Origin: Mugil cephalus
Lineage: Eukaryota > Chordata > Actinopteri > Mugiliformes > Mugilidae
Length of the DNA stretch: 64,000 bases
Assembly: GCF_022458985.1 (NCBI RefSeq)
Contig: NC_061788.1
Span: 2,129,826 to 2,193,825 of the forward strand
Reading direction: 5' to 3'
Below the pieces are notes generated by a model. The model did no database searches. It was not told the origin of the DNA and saw nothing but the letters and a program-made list of their open reading frames with translations. Positions 1-16,197 of this stretch are shown here, one piece after another. The translations under genes were made by a program, and so were the position numbers. The stretch's first letter is position 1. Every line of letters begins with the position of its first letter.

Positions 1-721
1 TGGGGATGAATGCAGAGCAGTAAAAACAAACTGAAATCTTTATCAGTACGAGGTATTTTCTGACAAACCAGATTTTAAAGTCACAGCATCTTTCGGGTAA
101 ATGTGATGTAATGGAAATACCCTAATCGAGTACAAACGCCGCACAGCTGCAGTTAATCTACTTTTCACCAAATAAAACATTAAAAGTCAGATTGACGTCT
201 GCGCTGAGCTCTTGGTTTACTCTGAGCTTTTGGTTTCCCTTTAAATGTCAAGTTCAGGAATTCCCCTCTGAAACAAACAGCCATGTTTGTCACCACTTCC
301 CAAATTCCCCCGACGATCCGGGTTTATGCTTCAGGTAAAAGGCAGTTTATTAGGTACATGATAGGTACGAATAGGAACGAATTATGATTTAATGTCCTAA
401 AGCATGACTGTTAATGATTAAGTGACTTTCAGTGGATAGAAACCAAGAGCAGCTTTTATTATCACACACTTACTGAACAGAAGAATATATAATAATAATA
501 GATAAATAAAATATTTAAGCTAAAAAAAACATTTAAGGTTAAAGTTTCTCATGTTTGTATATTTTCTTGTTTTTTCTGTGTTGTAAAGTGAACTTTTCTC
601 AGTTAATTTAAAGGTTTAAAGGACTTTAAATGTCTTCTAGGTTGAAATATCTGTTGTATTTTCTCGTTTTCTTTCTCCTGTGAATCACTTCAAGGTTTTC
701 ATTGTTTGTTTTCTGCTGTAG
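1..721. other. Non-coding stretch upstream of first recognised ube2l3 exon
   Basis: AT-rich sequence with no recognisable exon. It ends in a 3' splice acceptor (ctgtag at 716-721). In the UBE2L3 family the first coding exon is very short (about nine codons ending in lysine). No such exon with a donor was seen here, so this is probably intron and exon 1 lies left of the window. Confidence 0.5.
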
Positions 722-2175
722 GAGCTCGAAGACCTCAGGAAATCTGGGATGAAGCATTTCCGCAACATTCAAGTGGATGAGTGTAACATTTTGAACTGGC
801 AAGGGCTCATTGTTCCTGTAAGTACTGTGACATAACCCCGCACACTTTACAAGCTTTAATGTGGTTAGAACCATCTCGCATGTCACCGACCGGCTGGTTC
901 AGATGCTCCAACTCTTTATTAAACCTATTACAATGAGAAGAACCCGAGGAGCGATGAGATTAACGTTCATTCTTCTGTCTGCCTCTCCTCTCTCTGTATG
1001 AACAGCTGATCAAATCTGGGAGCGAGTCAGACTTTGAGCATCGTCCACTCAGCTACAGTCTCCTCTTTATCTAATTTACTCGCTGGGTGAACTACAGACC
1101 GTCATTAAAGTGAAGCTTTGAAGCTGCAGGAAAAAGTCCTGAAAGTTGACAAAGAGAAACCAGTGAAAAACCCTGAAACAGAAATATTGCACTTGGTTAT
1201 TTATTTATTTCTATTGGATTAAGGTCAAGACTTAAACTTTCTTGTGGTTCTTCTTTAACTGTTGTACTAGATCCACTGGAGAACCACTGGTGTTCGTGGA
1301 CTTGTTGACCTACTTACTTACTTACCTACCTACCTACCTACCTTCCTTCCTTCCTTCCTTCCTCCCAGTTTCTCTTCACATTCAGCTCATGTCCAGACAT
1401 TTTTTCCAACTCATTGATGTTGAAGTGAACTTTTACCTCACAAATATGTAATATCGTCTCATTTTCCTCAATGGACAAAGGCTAAAGTTTAATATTTCAG
1501 TTTCAGTTGTTTAGTTATTTTCTACTTGTCAACTTTCAGGACTATGAACGTGCTTTAGCATTGGTTGATGGTTTCGTTGGTTTAGGATTAACACATATGA
1601 TTGGTGGCCACATATTCGAAGTGCTAGCAGCTTTAGCTCTGTGCTAGCACTTCAAATATGTCGGCTGAAAATGTCGCCTGTGTTACGGATGAACTACTAC
1701 TCCCTCTTTCTGTCTCCCCGGCCCTTTCAAAGGACTGTCCCCCATACGACAAAGGAGCGTTTCGGATCGAGATCATCTTCCCCGCCGAGTACCCCTTCAA
1801 GCCGCCCAAGATCACCTTCAAGACAAAAATCTACCACCCCAACATCGACGAGAAGGGCCAGGTCTGCCTGCCCATCATCAGCGTGGAGAACTGGAAGCCG
1901 GCCACGAGAACCTGCCAAGGTGCGGCAATAAATTTCAATAACACGTTATAAAATAGAAATAGAGAGTTTGGATCAGATACCGTTGTGTTTCAACATCCCG
2001 TGTCCCTCTGTCCTTCGCAGTGATCCAGTGTCTCATTGCTCTGGTGAACATCCCTCAGCCGGAGCATCCGCTCAGGGCCGACCTGGCCGAGGAATACACT
2101 AAAGACCGCGCGAAATTCATGAAGAACGCCGAAGAGTTCACAAAGAAACACAGTGAAAAGCGACCTGTGGACTGA
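722..2175 (+). CDS. ube2l3: Ubiquitin-conjugating enzyme E2 L3-like, partial (exons 2-4)
   Basis: E2 enzyme that accepts ubiquitin from E1 and passes it to HECT and RBR E3 ligases. Coding exons are 722-817, 1733-1919 and 2021-2175 (stop TGA 2173-2175), each with GT/AG borders and matching phases. They encode about residues 10-154 of a 154-residue family. The catalytic Cys (human C86, in GQVCLP) is present, as are the following LP, the conserved YHPNID motif, the E3-contact Phe (human F63, in YPFKPP) and the His (human H119, in PEHPL) tied to the Cys-only reactivity of this E2. The C-terminus EKRPVD matches UBE2L3. The first coding exon (about nine residues) was not found. Several normally invariant sites differ, including four new cysteines and two lost ones, suggesting a diverged teleost paralogue. 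Introns argue against a retrocopy. Confidence 0.88.
1136..1546. repeat. Inverted repeat pair in ube2l3 intron
   Basis: The 17-mer GTCCTGAAAGTTGACAA at 1136-1152 recurs as its reverse complement near 1530-1546. The block between holds a (TTAC)n-(CTAC)n-(CTTC)n run at about 1309-1364. The ends could be the termini of a decayed non-autonomous transposon, but no flanking duplication is convincing. Confidence 0.35.
1309..1364. repeat. Compound tetranucleotide microsatellite (TTAC)n(CTAC)n(CTTC)n
   Basis: Contiguous runs of TTAC, then CTAC, then CTTC, ending in CTCCC, inside a ube2l3 intron. The short open frame over it (threonine/leucine/proline-rich) is a repeat artefact. Confidence 0.9.
1610..1661. 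repeat. Near-perfect 20-bp palindrome (hairpin) before ube2l3 exon
   Basis: Arm 1610-1629 pairs with arm 1642-1661 with one mismatch in 20; the loop is 12 bases. It lies about 70 bp upstream of the acceptor of the exon at 1733, inside the intron. Confidence 0.7.
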
Positions 2176-3210
2176 CGACACAATGTCCTAGCTCTCCGTC
2201 TAGGAACCCCACCTCCCCCAACCTCCACCTCCTCCTCCGACTCCCTTGTTCTTACCCCCTTCGAGTCCCGCAGAGACGCCCTGTTCTCGCATTACCTGCA
2301 ATTTGTTAGCGCTCTCCAAACCACTTCGTAGGGACTTTCTGTTTCACTTTGCCAAAAACAAGCAGGACTTTTTGGTGAGTAGACAGCGTCTGGCCTCTAG
2401 GTGTCACCTTTTTTGTTTTTTGTTTTTGGTTGTCATTGACTTCTTTCTACTGATTTCTTGTTAGAAGAAAAGAGAATAGCCGGAGGTGACATCCTGGAAA
2501 TGTAATCAAAAAAGAAAAAAAAGTGCTTCAGTGTTGAATGTGTTCTCAGATTAATCAGTAGCTTATGCAGATCTACCTGTTTACACAACTTCTATGCTTC
2601 GTTTTGACATTTCTTCGGCATCTTTTCTGTTTCATCGTCTCCTCCCTTCAGGTTTTTCATTAACACGCCGTAAATGAGCTCAATGAAAATCACCTGTCGC
2701 AGTACAAGAAAGTTACAGTTTGTTACTGAAGCAAAGTCTGCACATGTAAACAATTGATGAAAATGCCGCAATGTGTTTTTGTATTTTAAGATGTTGGAGA
2801 AAAGGAGAAAAAAATCCCTTATAATTAAAAAAAAATATCTTCCACCTGTAGCCTCCAGGACTCATGTACTGTCACTTTCAATGTCTCGTTATTTCCGCCT
2901 CCGGAGGCAAGAAGGCTTCAAAATGGAGACTATACGATGTTCAGGTTGTAGCGTTGTTGGGATCCGCAGATAAACGGCTTGTTTAACACAACGCCATCAA
3001 AACTATTTTGTCACCTGGAAGTTTTCTTCTATGTCGACGGCGTTGGTTTCATGGCAGAAACTCTTCGTCTGCTGCAGTGATCTGTGTCCTGACTAGAAGA
3101 GAAACGTCATGACTTAAAGACAGAAAGTTTCTTCTGCGCCAGGAAAGAAGAACAAGAGAAGTTGTGACCAGCAAGATCAAGAGCCAAGAGAAACTGGGAA
3201 TCAAACCAAC

Positions 3211-3440
3211 AGAAGAAGAGCTTGGACCGAGAAGAAGAAAAAGAAGAAGAGCTTGGACCGAGAAGAAGGAAAAGAAGAAGAGCTTGGACCGAGAAGAAGA
3301 AAAAGAAGAAGAGCTTGGACCGAGAAGAAGGAAAAGAAGAAGAGCTTGGACCGAGAAGAAGAAAAAGAAGAAGAGCTTGGATGAAGAAGAAGAAAAAGAA
3401 GAAGAGCTTGGATGAAGAAGAAGAAGAAGAAGAGCTTGGA
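3211..3440. repeat. 31-bp purine-rich minisatellite
   Basis: The motif CTTGG recurs at 3221, 3252, 3283, 3314, 3345, 3376 and 3407, every 31 bp, then at 3435 (28 bp). Each unit is GAGCTTGG plus a run of GAAGAA-type purines. Because 31 is not a multiple of three, every unit shifts frame, yet purine runs contain few stops. This produces several overlapping long open frames of Lys/Arg/Glu (plus) and Phe/Leu/Ser (minus) that are not genes. Confidence 0.92.
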
Positions 3441-3681
3441 TGAAGAAACCCAAGGAATGGACGAATGTGGAACAGACTTGTAGAACCAAAACAATCTCTT
3501 ATCAAACTCAAAACAGGAGATCCAGCTCTTCTTGTTCTGATTTAACTCTCCACCTACACCTGAAAGACAAAGGACACTCCTTCAGAGGACGACAATGTCC
3601 ACGACTTAGAAGACAGATGGTTTTAAAGAGTGAAAAACTCATTGAGACTGGAGTAGCTGGACATTAATGGGCCTAACACAG

Positions 3682-4015
3682 TCCTCTTAATTCCAGTCTG
3701 GTCATTAGTTTCAAGTGGAAACCCCCCCACCATAGATGTTCCTACTTAAACCCCAACCCCCCCACCAGTCTTTTAGACCTGAAGACTTGGATGAAATGTC
3801 TTGAAGAATCCCAACAAGTCCAGCTGTCCTTGTTTCAGCTTCATAAACATAAAGATTAACGCTAACATCCAGGACATCGTGGACTATTGAAGACGTTTCA
3901 TCCAAGTCTTCAGGTCTAATAGACCGGTGGAAGGTTGGGGCTTAAACAGGAACATCTATGGGAGGTGTCCACCTGAAACTAACAACCAGATACTCACCTG
4001 GGATTAAGAAGAAAC
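3682..4015. mobile_element. Long fold-back (palindromic) element
   Basis: The left arm (about 3682-3812) and right arm (about 3885-4015) are inverted copies. Both contain CATAGATGTTCCT and the motif GACCTGAAGACTTGGATGAA, present at about 3776 and in reverse at about 3889-3916. The arms are around 80-85 percent alike by eye. A half copy of the inner motif recurs at about 13128-13180. This resembles palindromic non-autonomous DNA elements common in teleosts. Confidence 0.65.
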
Positions 4016-4149
4016 CACGTTTGAATAAGAAGCCAGTGGCTCCTTCCATCTTCTCGTTGGTTCGTGGTTGGACGTCCTCGTCCAAACCACCTCCATCCCC
4101 AGAGACATTAAAAACTCAAACCAGAGAGTCGGGATGTTTTAATATGGGT

Positions 4150-4155
4150 TTTATT
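4150..4155 (-). promoter_or_regulatory. ckmt2 poly(A) signal
   Basis: TTTATT on the plus strand is AATAAA on the minus strand, 228 bp downstream of the ckmt2 stop codon. No alternative canonical signal was noticed closer to the stop, giving a short 3' UTR. Confidence 0.55.
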
Positions 4156-4382
4156 CACTGAAGTCATGGTTACAGTTAACTTGAGGTAGAAGTTTCTCCT
4201 AACTTCAAACAATGCCTAGGATTATTTTTGCCCTAAAGGATCTGCACCCCTTTGTGGGAGGCGTCGAGAGTCGACCTCCCGCGGGTGTAGGATGTGGACG
4301 GACGTCGCTCTGAGGTTCTCCACGCTCAGATGGAGCGGCGAGCCGGCGGCTGACCTCCCGCTAACGCTAACGAGTCAAACTC

Positions 4383-9667
<5,285 letters not shown>

Positions 9668-11759
9668 GGTTCCGCTATCCGCGTAACTCTGTGGAGTCTC
9701 AGTAGCAAAAGAACTGGAGATAAAAATAAAGGGAAGGTTTCGTTAAACGTGTATCAAGTACAGGAGCAAAGCATCAGCTCAAACTGAGCAAGAAAGTCAC
9801 ACAAATTATTATCTCTGCGCAAAACCTCGATCTAAATCTACTAAACAACATCTTCCTGTTGGAGATTTGGAACTAATAACACAATTTGATGAATATATTT
9901 TTAATTATTATTGCTTTCAAGGAGGGTTAATCAAATAAAGTGTATTTCTGCTACAACCAGTGGTAGCTACTTAGCTTTTAGCTCCACTCGTTACCTGTTA
10001 GTATTTTTGTATTTGAAATAGATTCAGCGAAACTTAATTGTAAAAATGTTTGAAATGTGACTTTAAAAAATAGAAAAATACAAGAAGCAGGAAAATGACC
10101 TAGCTTTAGCCGAGGCTAACTTATTAGTTAGCTCTTTGTCCACAAAATCATAGGTCTGTTCTGCTGGGCTAGGCTAGTTAGCTTTTAGCTTCACGTATGT
10201 TGTTACTGTTACTTGTGCAGAAAAAAGAGCCAAATTTAAAATTAGACTATTATTTAAATGCAAGAAGCAGGAAATTTTGGTAGGATTAGCTTTAGCCTAG
10301 GCTAGCTAGCTGTAATGAGACTGGGTCCCTTTTCCACAAAATGGGTTAAAGGTTATACGGTATGATTAAAAGTACACATATATGTGTGTGTGTCAAAGAC
10401 AATGTTAAACTTTCAGTGTTTTTTTTGTAGCATGGCTAAGCTAGACTAGCAAACCCCTAGCAAAGCTAACATGCTAGCCGGCCTAACCTAGCCACAGCCT
10501 CTTATACATCACTGTGACATTGTAACATTTGGTAAAATTACTGTCGTTCCTAGACTTTCATTGATGCTTTTAATTTGTGGGTTAGCTGAATCAGAGCGGC
10601 CTGACGACCCCCCCACCACCACCTCACCCACCCCTGAACCAGGCAGGTTTAGTTGAATACAGTAACGAGCTTAGAGCAGGAGGGGCCGTGGCAGATGCTC
10701 TTAGCCTCTTAGTGTCATCAGTCTGCAGAATGACTGAGTTCAAGGGACAAACTCCCGAAGAAACGAGCTTTAAGGTCCATGTGGGATATTCATTTACGAT
10801 CGAATGGAAGGTAAACGTAGCGTGTGACGAGGGAAGATGCTAATTAGTGAGCTGCTATTTGAAGAAGGGAAAGGAAGGGAGGGGTGGGGTGGTGGTGGTG
10901 GTGGTGGGGGGTCACATGATTTCTATCCATTGCGTTGATCCCGCTCAGCGTTCAGGTTAAAGACTGTGCGCTCGGTGGGTCAGCGCTCAGGTTATTTATA
11001 GAGCCGGGTGGAGGGTGCCAGCCAGGACTCGGTGCCAAAGACCCGAAACATGTCTGGCTCAAATTCAGAGCCGGTCACAAGACCCGGAGTGGGTCAGAGA
11101 GGAGGAAGAGGACGGGACAGGACGGGAGATTTTCAGATAAAAATCACAACCAGCGTTAAGGGTCAACAGGTGAGAGAAAATGTGGAGGAGCATGTGACCT
11201 CATGGATAAAATGACTAAACATTGTGTATTTTAATTTAATAACATTTTAGATTATTATACGGCATATTTTAATTTATTTTTATATTGCATGTATATGTTC
11301 TGCACATTTCTACCTCACTATACTTGATCTTCTACCTTTTTGTTCCTGTCTCTGGGTAAAGATTCTACTGGGAGCTGATCTATATAGTATATTTCTATCT
11401 ATCTGTCCTGAGATCAGCCTCTGACCAGTGTGACCTTTTAAATCATTCTCGTCCTCTCCAGAGGACACAGTAGAGTTTCCACCAGCTCCTCGGGAATTTA
11501 AATTAGAAACAAAGCCTTTTTTTTCATAGTATTAGTCTCATAATCATCGTAAAATCATCCTGACTCTGTCCTCTTTGCTTCTTAGACTTTCTTTTAAAAC
11601 ATGCACTCAGATATTCAGACATGAACCCGGTCACGTTAACTCTAAACGTCTAAATCCTGCAGGAGTCTGAAGGTGGGACCTGATGGAGGGAGGAGAAGGA
11701 GAAAGAGAAGGTACCGTACCTGTAGAAGAGCTGCTGTCTTCTTACTGAAGGTCTCTGGT

Positions 11760-11900
11760 TAAAGGAGCTTTTCAGTTTCCTCTCTCTGGGGGGGCTGGGC
11801 GGGGTGAGGTGGGGGGGAGCTCCACCCTCTCATGTGGGATTAAAAGGTGGAGTCCAATCAAAAGTTCAGAGACGTGGCGTCGTGAGCCAATGGAGCCGCA
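11760..11900 (-). promoter_or_regulatory. Candidate ckmt2 promoter
   Basis: Read on the minus strand, the block upstream of the putative 5' exon has an inverted CCAAT box (GATTGG at about 11856), a weak TATA-like TTTTAATC (about 11840) and a CACATG E-box, in a locally GC-rich segment. Position and motifs fit a muscle-gene promoter, but nothing here fixes the start site. Confidence 0.3.
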
Positions 11901-12004
11901 GGGAGCTCCCGCTGAGCCATGATGACCACCCTGGGTCCGGTATCAGCGTCCGGTCTGACCTTGATATTTTCACATGATCCCCTCCCTCCCCCCCTCCTCC
12001 CCTC

Positions 12005-12057
12005 TGATCACCACCACCACCACCACCACCACCCTCACCCTCACCCTGACCCTGACC
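12005..12057. repeat. (CAC)n / CACCCT-CCCTGA simple repeat
   Basis: A (CAC)n run grading into CACCCT and CCCTGA units, upstream of the ckmt2 promoter candidate. The His-rich and Gly-rich open frames over it are artefacts. Confidence 0.85.
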
Positions 12058-12709
12058 GCTGTGCACAGTGGAATAAAATGAGTCTAAAGGTTAAAGTTTC
12101 CTCCTCGGGTCAAACTGAGGATTTAAACATTGATTAAACACCATGTGACAGATTTATTTACTCTGGTGTCGACGTCTCGACCGAAGATGTTTTAGTTTGT
12201 TTGTTATATGTGAAGTCATGAAAGGTCGACAAACTTTATTTATGTTTTTTATTTTCTATATGATGAATTGTATCTTGGGAACTAAAATGGAAACGTGACA
12301 GTCAGTGTTGGCCTATTTCATTTCATTTCATTTTATTATTATTTTGCTGCTTATTGTTATTTTCATTTCCTTGTAAATTGATTTTTGGGGTAAAGGGGCA
12401 GATTAAATCACATTCTTCTTTATTCTCTCTTTCAATCAGGTTTGGGAACATTTGTGTTTATATTGAATTGTTTTGTTTTAATGAATGAATGATATAATTT
12501 ACTAATAATTGTTCCCATATGGTATTTTATTATTTTGACATCCCGTATTTGACTTTATCTTCCCTCTATTATCTCAGTTTTGTTATACAAGATATGAGGT
12601 GTGAAGTGTATTTTGCGTGACGATGAATGTATATCATACTGTAAATCCTTGTACTGTTATACTGTCATACACCAAAGCAAAAAGAAATGATTGGGGAAAA
12701 AAATAGGCT

Positions 12710-13100
12710 TGGCTAGGAAGCTTAGAAGAGCTACGCTTAGCTAGGAGGCTAGAAAGCTAGGAAGAGCTACTACCAGCTGGGAGGCTAGGAAGGGCTACTA
12801 TTAGCTGGGAGGCTAGAAAGCTAGGAAGAGCTACTACCAGCTGGGAGGCTAGGAAGGGCTACTATTAGCTAGGAGGCTAGAAAGCTAGGAAGAGCTACTA
12901 CCAGCTGGGAGGCTAGGAAGGGCTACTATTAGCTGGGAGGCTAGAAAGCTAGGAAGAGCTACTATTAGCTGGGAGGCTAGGAAGGGCTACTATTAGCTGG
13001 GAGGCTAGAAAGCTAGGAAGGGCTACTATTAGCTGGGAGGCTAGAAAGCTAGGAAGAGCTACTATTAGCTAAGAAGGCTAGGAAGCTAAGAAGAGCTAGC
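12710..13100 (+). repeat. TAGC-rich minisatellite cluster 1
   Basis: Tandem units around GGGAGGCTAGGAAGAGCTAC and TATTAGCT. Some units are 28 bp and others 36 bp, the longer ones adding an AAGCTAGG-type step. Same family, in this orientation, as 30388-31080; the other clusters are in reverse orientation. Confidence 0.9.
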
Positions 13101-14863
13101 CCCCGAGTATTTTTGAAGTGAAGACTTGGATTAAAAGTCTTCAAGAAACCTCAAACAAGTCCAGTCCTCTTTGCTTTTAGCTTGTTTTATCTAAACGATG
13201 AGCTGGGTGACTGGTTTCTAGGTTAGAAACATGTCTAAGGTTTCCTCATTTGATTCCTCCAAAAAAAAAAAGGATCTGCAGCTAAAAGTCCAGTTAAAAT
13301 CTTTCTGCTTTTATTTCCAGTCCTGGAGTCGTGTAAATATCTGTACAGTTCACAGAGAAGTTCATGGAAAAAAGAGGAATTCAGACGCATACAGCAGAGT
13401 AGGAAGGACGGGGGACATGTTAAATATTAACGCATAAAAGACTAAATCAACCTAAAAAAAACCCTCAGTAATGGTGGCCTACCAGGATCATCTAGAGGAC
13501 AGATGCTAATGCTAGCGTCATGCTATGAACGACACTCTTTATGGATCGACAGTGATATGAACAGACTGACAGGAGCTAATCCGTCCCCGATTCTGGGGCA
13601 ACTTCCAGACTAATTCGCATAAAATAAAATAAATAAATAAAAAAAAAACATCAGAAACATTTGTACAAAATAATAAAAAAAAGAACTGCAAAGGTTTGAT
13701 TGTCAAGAAGGAAACTAAGTTTTTAAGCTACGAGGATTTTAGCTGCAACGTGAAAACGGAACGGAAGATTTTGGTCAAACAAGTGACGCCAAGAAACATC
13801 CGGAGAGTTCGGAGAGTGGATGAAGGTACGGTGAGGTTTACTGAGTGGCAGCTGGTTACATGGACTCCTCTACTAATGAGAATAAAACCTCCTGGTGGAG
13901 GAGGTGAAGAGGTTCTGGAGGTAACCTGGAATAAATCCATTTCCTCTGATGTCTGCTCCATGTGGGGTTAAAACATCAGGTTGAGGAGTTTCCAGGAGGA
14001 AGAAAAACAAAGATGAACCAAAGATGAAGACGATGGAGACGTCTTCTTCTTCTGTTCTATTTCCAGTAGATCTGATGCTCAATAGCTGCACAACCTCTTT
14101 GTCAATAAATGTTTAGATAATTTTGTTCAGATTCCTTGGAAGTGGTTCAATTTATGACTGTTACTCTCCTGTCCATCATGATATTAAGCCCCGCCCACAA
14201 ATGATCTGATTGGCCCAACAGATCTTTACAGGAGAGACTCCATAACAACTTTAAGAATTAAAATATGTGTAGGAGAGGAAAATGCTCTGGTTACATGTCT
14301 TCTTCTTCCTCCTCCTCTTTTTGTTTGAGTGTGTCTTGGAAGGTTCTCACTGATCGAGGTCATGGTTTATATCCGGAGAACGTTTGAAAAAATGTTTCAT
14401 CTTCTTCAGTTCTTAGGGACTGGAGGGAAGTTTGAGGTTAAAATAGGAAACTCTGTGGGTAAAAACCATCAGAAACTTGCTTGACCAGAAACTGGTGCAA
14501 CAAATTTCTATTAATGACTAAATACTTACCGCCCCCTACAGGACTGGAGTGTAGATCAGTCGAGTTAAAACAAGTTGTTGCGCCGCAATCTCTATTTTGT
14601 TTGCGCCATTTAAAATTTTAAAAATCAGTTCTAAACAGAGACTCCAGACCAGAGAAGTTCCTATGGCTTCCAGGTTAGCATTAGCATTAGCATTAGCTCC
14701 ACCTCCAACGTGAAACTCGAGGTCACGGTTTGGACTTTTGAGTGTTTTCTGTGACTATGTTTGGTTCTTCTTTTGTTTCCTGTTTTTTATTGTGTAAACT
14801 TTTTACTTGGTGTTTCTGGTCCTGCTTCACTTCCCATCTCTGGTTTCCCTCCAATTGTTTCTC

Positions 14864-15105
14864 CTCGGGGGCGGCACAGTGGCTGTGGTGGTTAGCACTT
14901 TTGGTGGGTTCTTTCCAGGTAATCCGGCTTCCTCCCACCTTCCAAAGACATGCTTGTTTGTTTCAGTGGTGATTCTAAATTGGTTCTAGGTGTGAGTATC
15001 AATGGTTGGTCTGTCTCTCTGTGTTAGCCCTATCTCGGGCTAGCCTCCAGCCCACTCCCCATAACCATCCAGAGGACAAGCAGTTGCAGAAAATGAGTGA
15101 TTGTT
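14864..15105 (+). mobile_element. Divergent dispersed teleost repeat (GGCGGCACAGTGG type)
   Basis: Opens with GGCGGCACAGTGGCTG, followed by GGTTAGCAC, a GGGTTCTTTCCAGGTAATCC box, TCCAAAGACATG, CTAAATTGG, TGTCTCTCTGTGTTAGCCCT and CTCCAGCCCACTCCCC. This order matches a very common fish repeat I know from many genomes. It is old, with several internal deletions. Confidence 0.6.
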
Positions 15106-15239
15106 TCTCATTTGTCCCTTTTCCACCCAGAGGAACCTGGTGGTAGTTGGGTGTTTAACTGATTCCAGCCTGGTGCCCCCAAAGAACCGGTTTGTTCCTA
15201 TTCTATATTTATATTATTTATATATCTCAGGTCTGTACA

Positions 15240-15320
15240 TTTATACCAAGAGCTGCTGAACAGAATTTCGTTGTGCCTTGCATAAGGACAATAAAGATTC
15301 TTGATTCTTGATTCTTGATT
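15240..15320 (+). mobile_element. 3' tail of a non-LTR retrotransposon
   Basis: AATTTCGTTGTGCC, then GGACAATAAAGATTCTTG and three TTGATTC units. This is the typical ending of fish LINE 3' UTRs: a conserved ATTTCGTTGT box, AATAAAG, then a short tandem tail. Only the tail is present. Confidence 0.55.
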
Positions 15321-16197
15321 TGTTCTGACAGAGTCGCAGCCACATCATTACGTTAGCGTAAAACACGATCACGTGAGTTTGTTAAAAGACATAATTCTTT
15401 CTTGTCTTTTCGATGCGGCCTGCTGGTTGTAGTTTTAAAAATGGCGCCCACCTCTGGCCCCTGTTTAGCCCAGCTTGAAGTTGGTGCTTGCCTTGCACCA
15501 GTTTGGAACTGGTTTGGTGCTTAATTGGGGGAAAAACAAATAACCGGTGCCAAGTCAGGCACTGGCTGAGTTTTCATTAAAAGTGTGTCTTGTGTCTGCA
15601 TTTGGGTCCATTAGCAATTCCAGAATGATGCCGACCCACCAGCATGCGGGCATAAATGCTAACAGCAGTGTAGCTCGCTAGAGGGTTAAGTCTTTGGAAA
15701 TAAGCCAATCTTAGGTTCTCAGATGTTGGCCCTCAGATTCAGGCTATAAGTTGGGAAGAACTTTAGCAACAAAAGCTAAAGCTAATGTCGATCAGCTAAT
15801 GTGGAGGCATGAGGGACATCGACTTTCATGTGATGTCGACATCTCTTCATACGTCCGGTGTAGATTCTTAATCAGCTGCCACACAGAAAATCTGAGGCCA
15901 AGAACAAGGGACAGCTAACTACCTAAACAACGCTCATGAAGAAATGAATGTAAAACTCATCTGACCGTGTTCTTGTGTAAAACTACCGAGGCAGATTGTT
16001 CATAGCAGCAACTGGTGACTTTCTCGTGCCGTGTTTCGTAGCCAACACTTGGATCGTATGGCAAAGAGTCTCTTCAACACAATATATATATATATATATA
16101 TACTTCACATGTTCATACAAGGCACATTTTTCTCCTGAGTTCACCACAAAACGTGAAACTGTTCACGACCCTGCGTCAACAGTCAGCTCTGTGGGAA

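Larger units (their letters stand above)
2176..4149. other. ube2l3 3' UTR and intergenic region with minisatellite and fold-back element
   Basis: After the ube2l3 stop there is a T- and A-rich 3' UTR. The best poly(A) signal candidate is ATTAAA at 2824-2829; no nearby AATAAA was seen. The remainder holds the purine minisatellite at 3211-3440 and a long fold-back element at about 3682-4015. The ckmt2 poly(A) signal lies just beyond. No further gene was recognised. Confidence 0.5.
9668..13100. other. ckmt2 upstream region with probable 5' UTR exon
   Basis: No coding exon was recognised. A likely non-coding first exon of ckmt2 lies at about 11720-11770 (minus), ending in donor GTACGG at 11714-11719. 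A matching acceptor would be near 9700 just upstream of the ATG (the transcript reads CTACTGAG before ACTCCACAG). TAGC-rich AT sequence, (GGTGGT)n at about 10888-10912 and (CAC)n at about 12010-12035 are also present. Confidence 0.35.
13101..16197. other. rasgrf2 downstream region: 3' UTR and repeats
   Basis: No exon was recognised. This lies 3' of the rasgrf2 stop and probably contains a long 3' UTR. A minus-strand AATAAA candidate exists near 13308-13314. Repeats here are the half fold-back motif (13128-13180), a divergent dispersed element (14864-15105), a LINE-like tail (15240-15320) and a short (TA)n at about 16082-16101. Confidence 0.4.

Noticed and set aside
1641..1951. Open frames starting inside the ube2l3 intron and running through the exon at 1733
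   Set aside because: They read intron sequence on one or both sides of a normal exon with clear AG and GT borders; exon joining gives the standard E2 protein.
3049..3511. Several overlapping long open frames rich in Lys/Arg/Glu or Phe/Leu/Ser
   Set aside because: They are translations of a 31-bp purine minisatellite in different frames; no splice context, domain or start context supports a gene.
12710..13100. Regular repeats resembling a CRISPR array
   Set aside because: Units are contiguous variants with no unique spacers, no Cas genes, and the window is vertebrate DNA.
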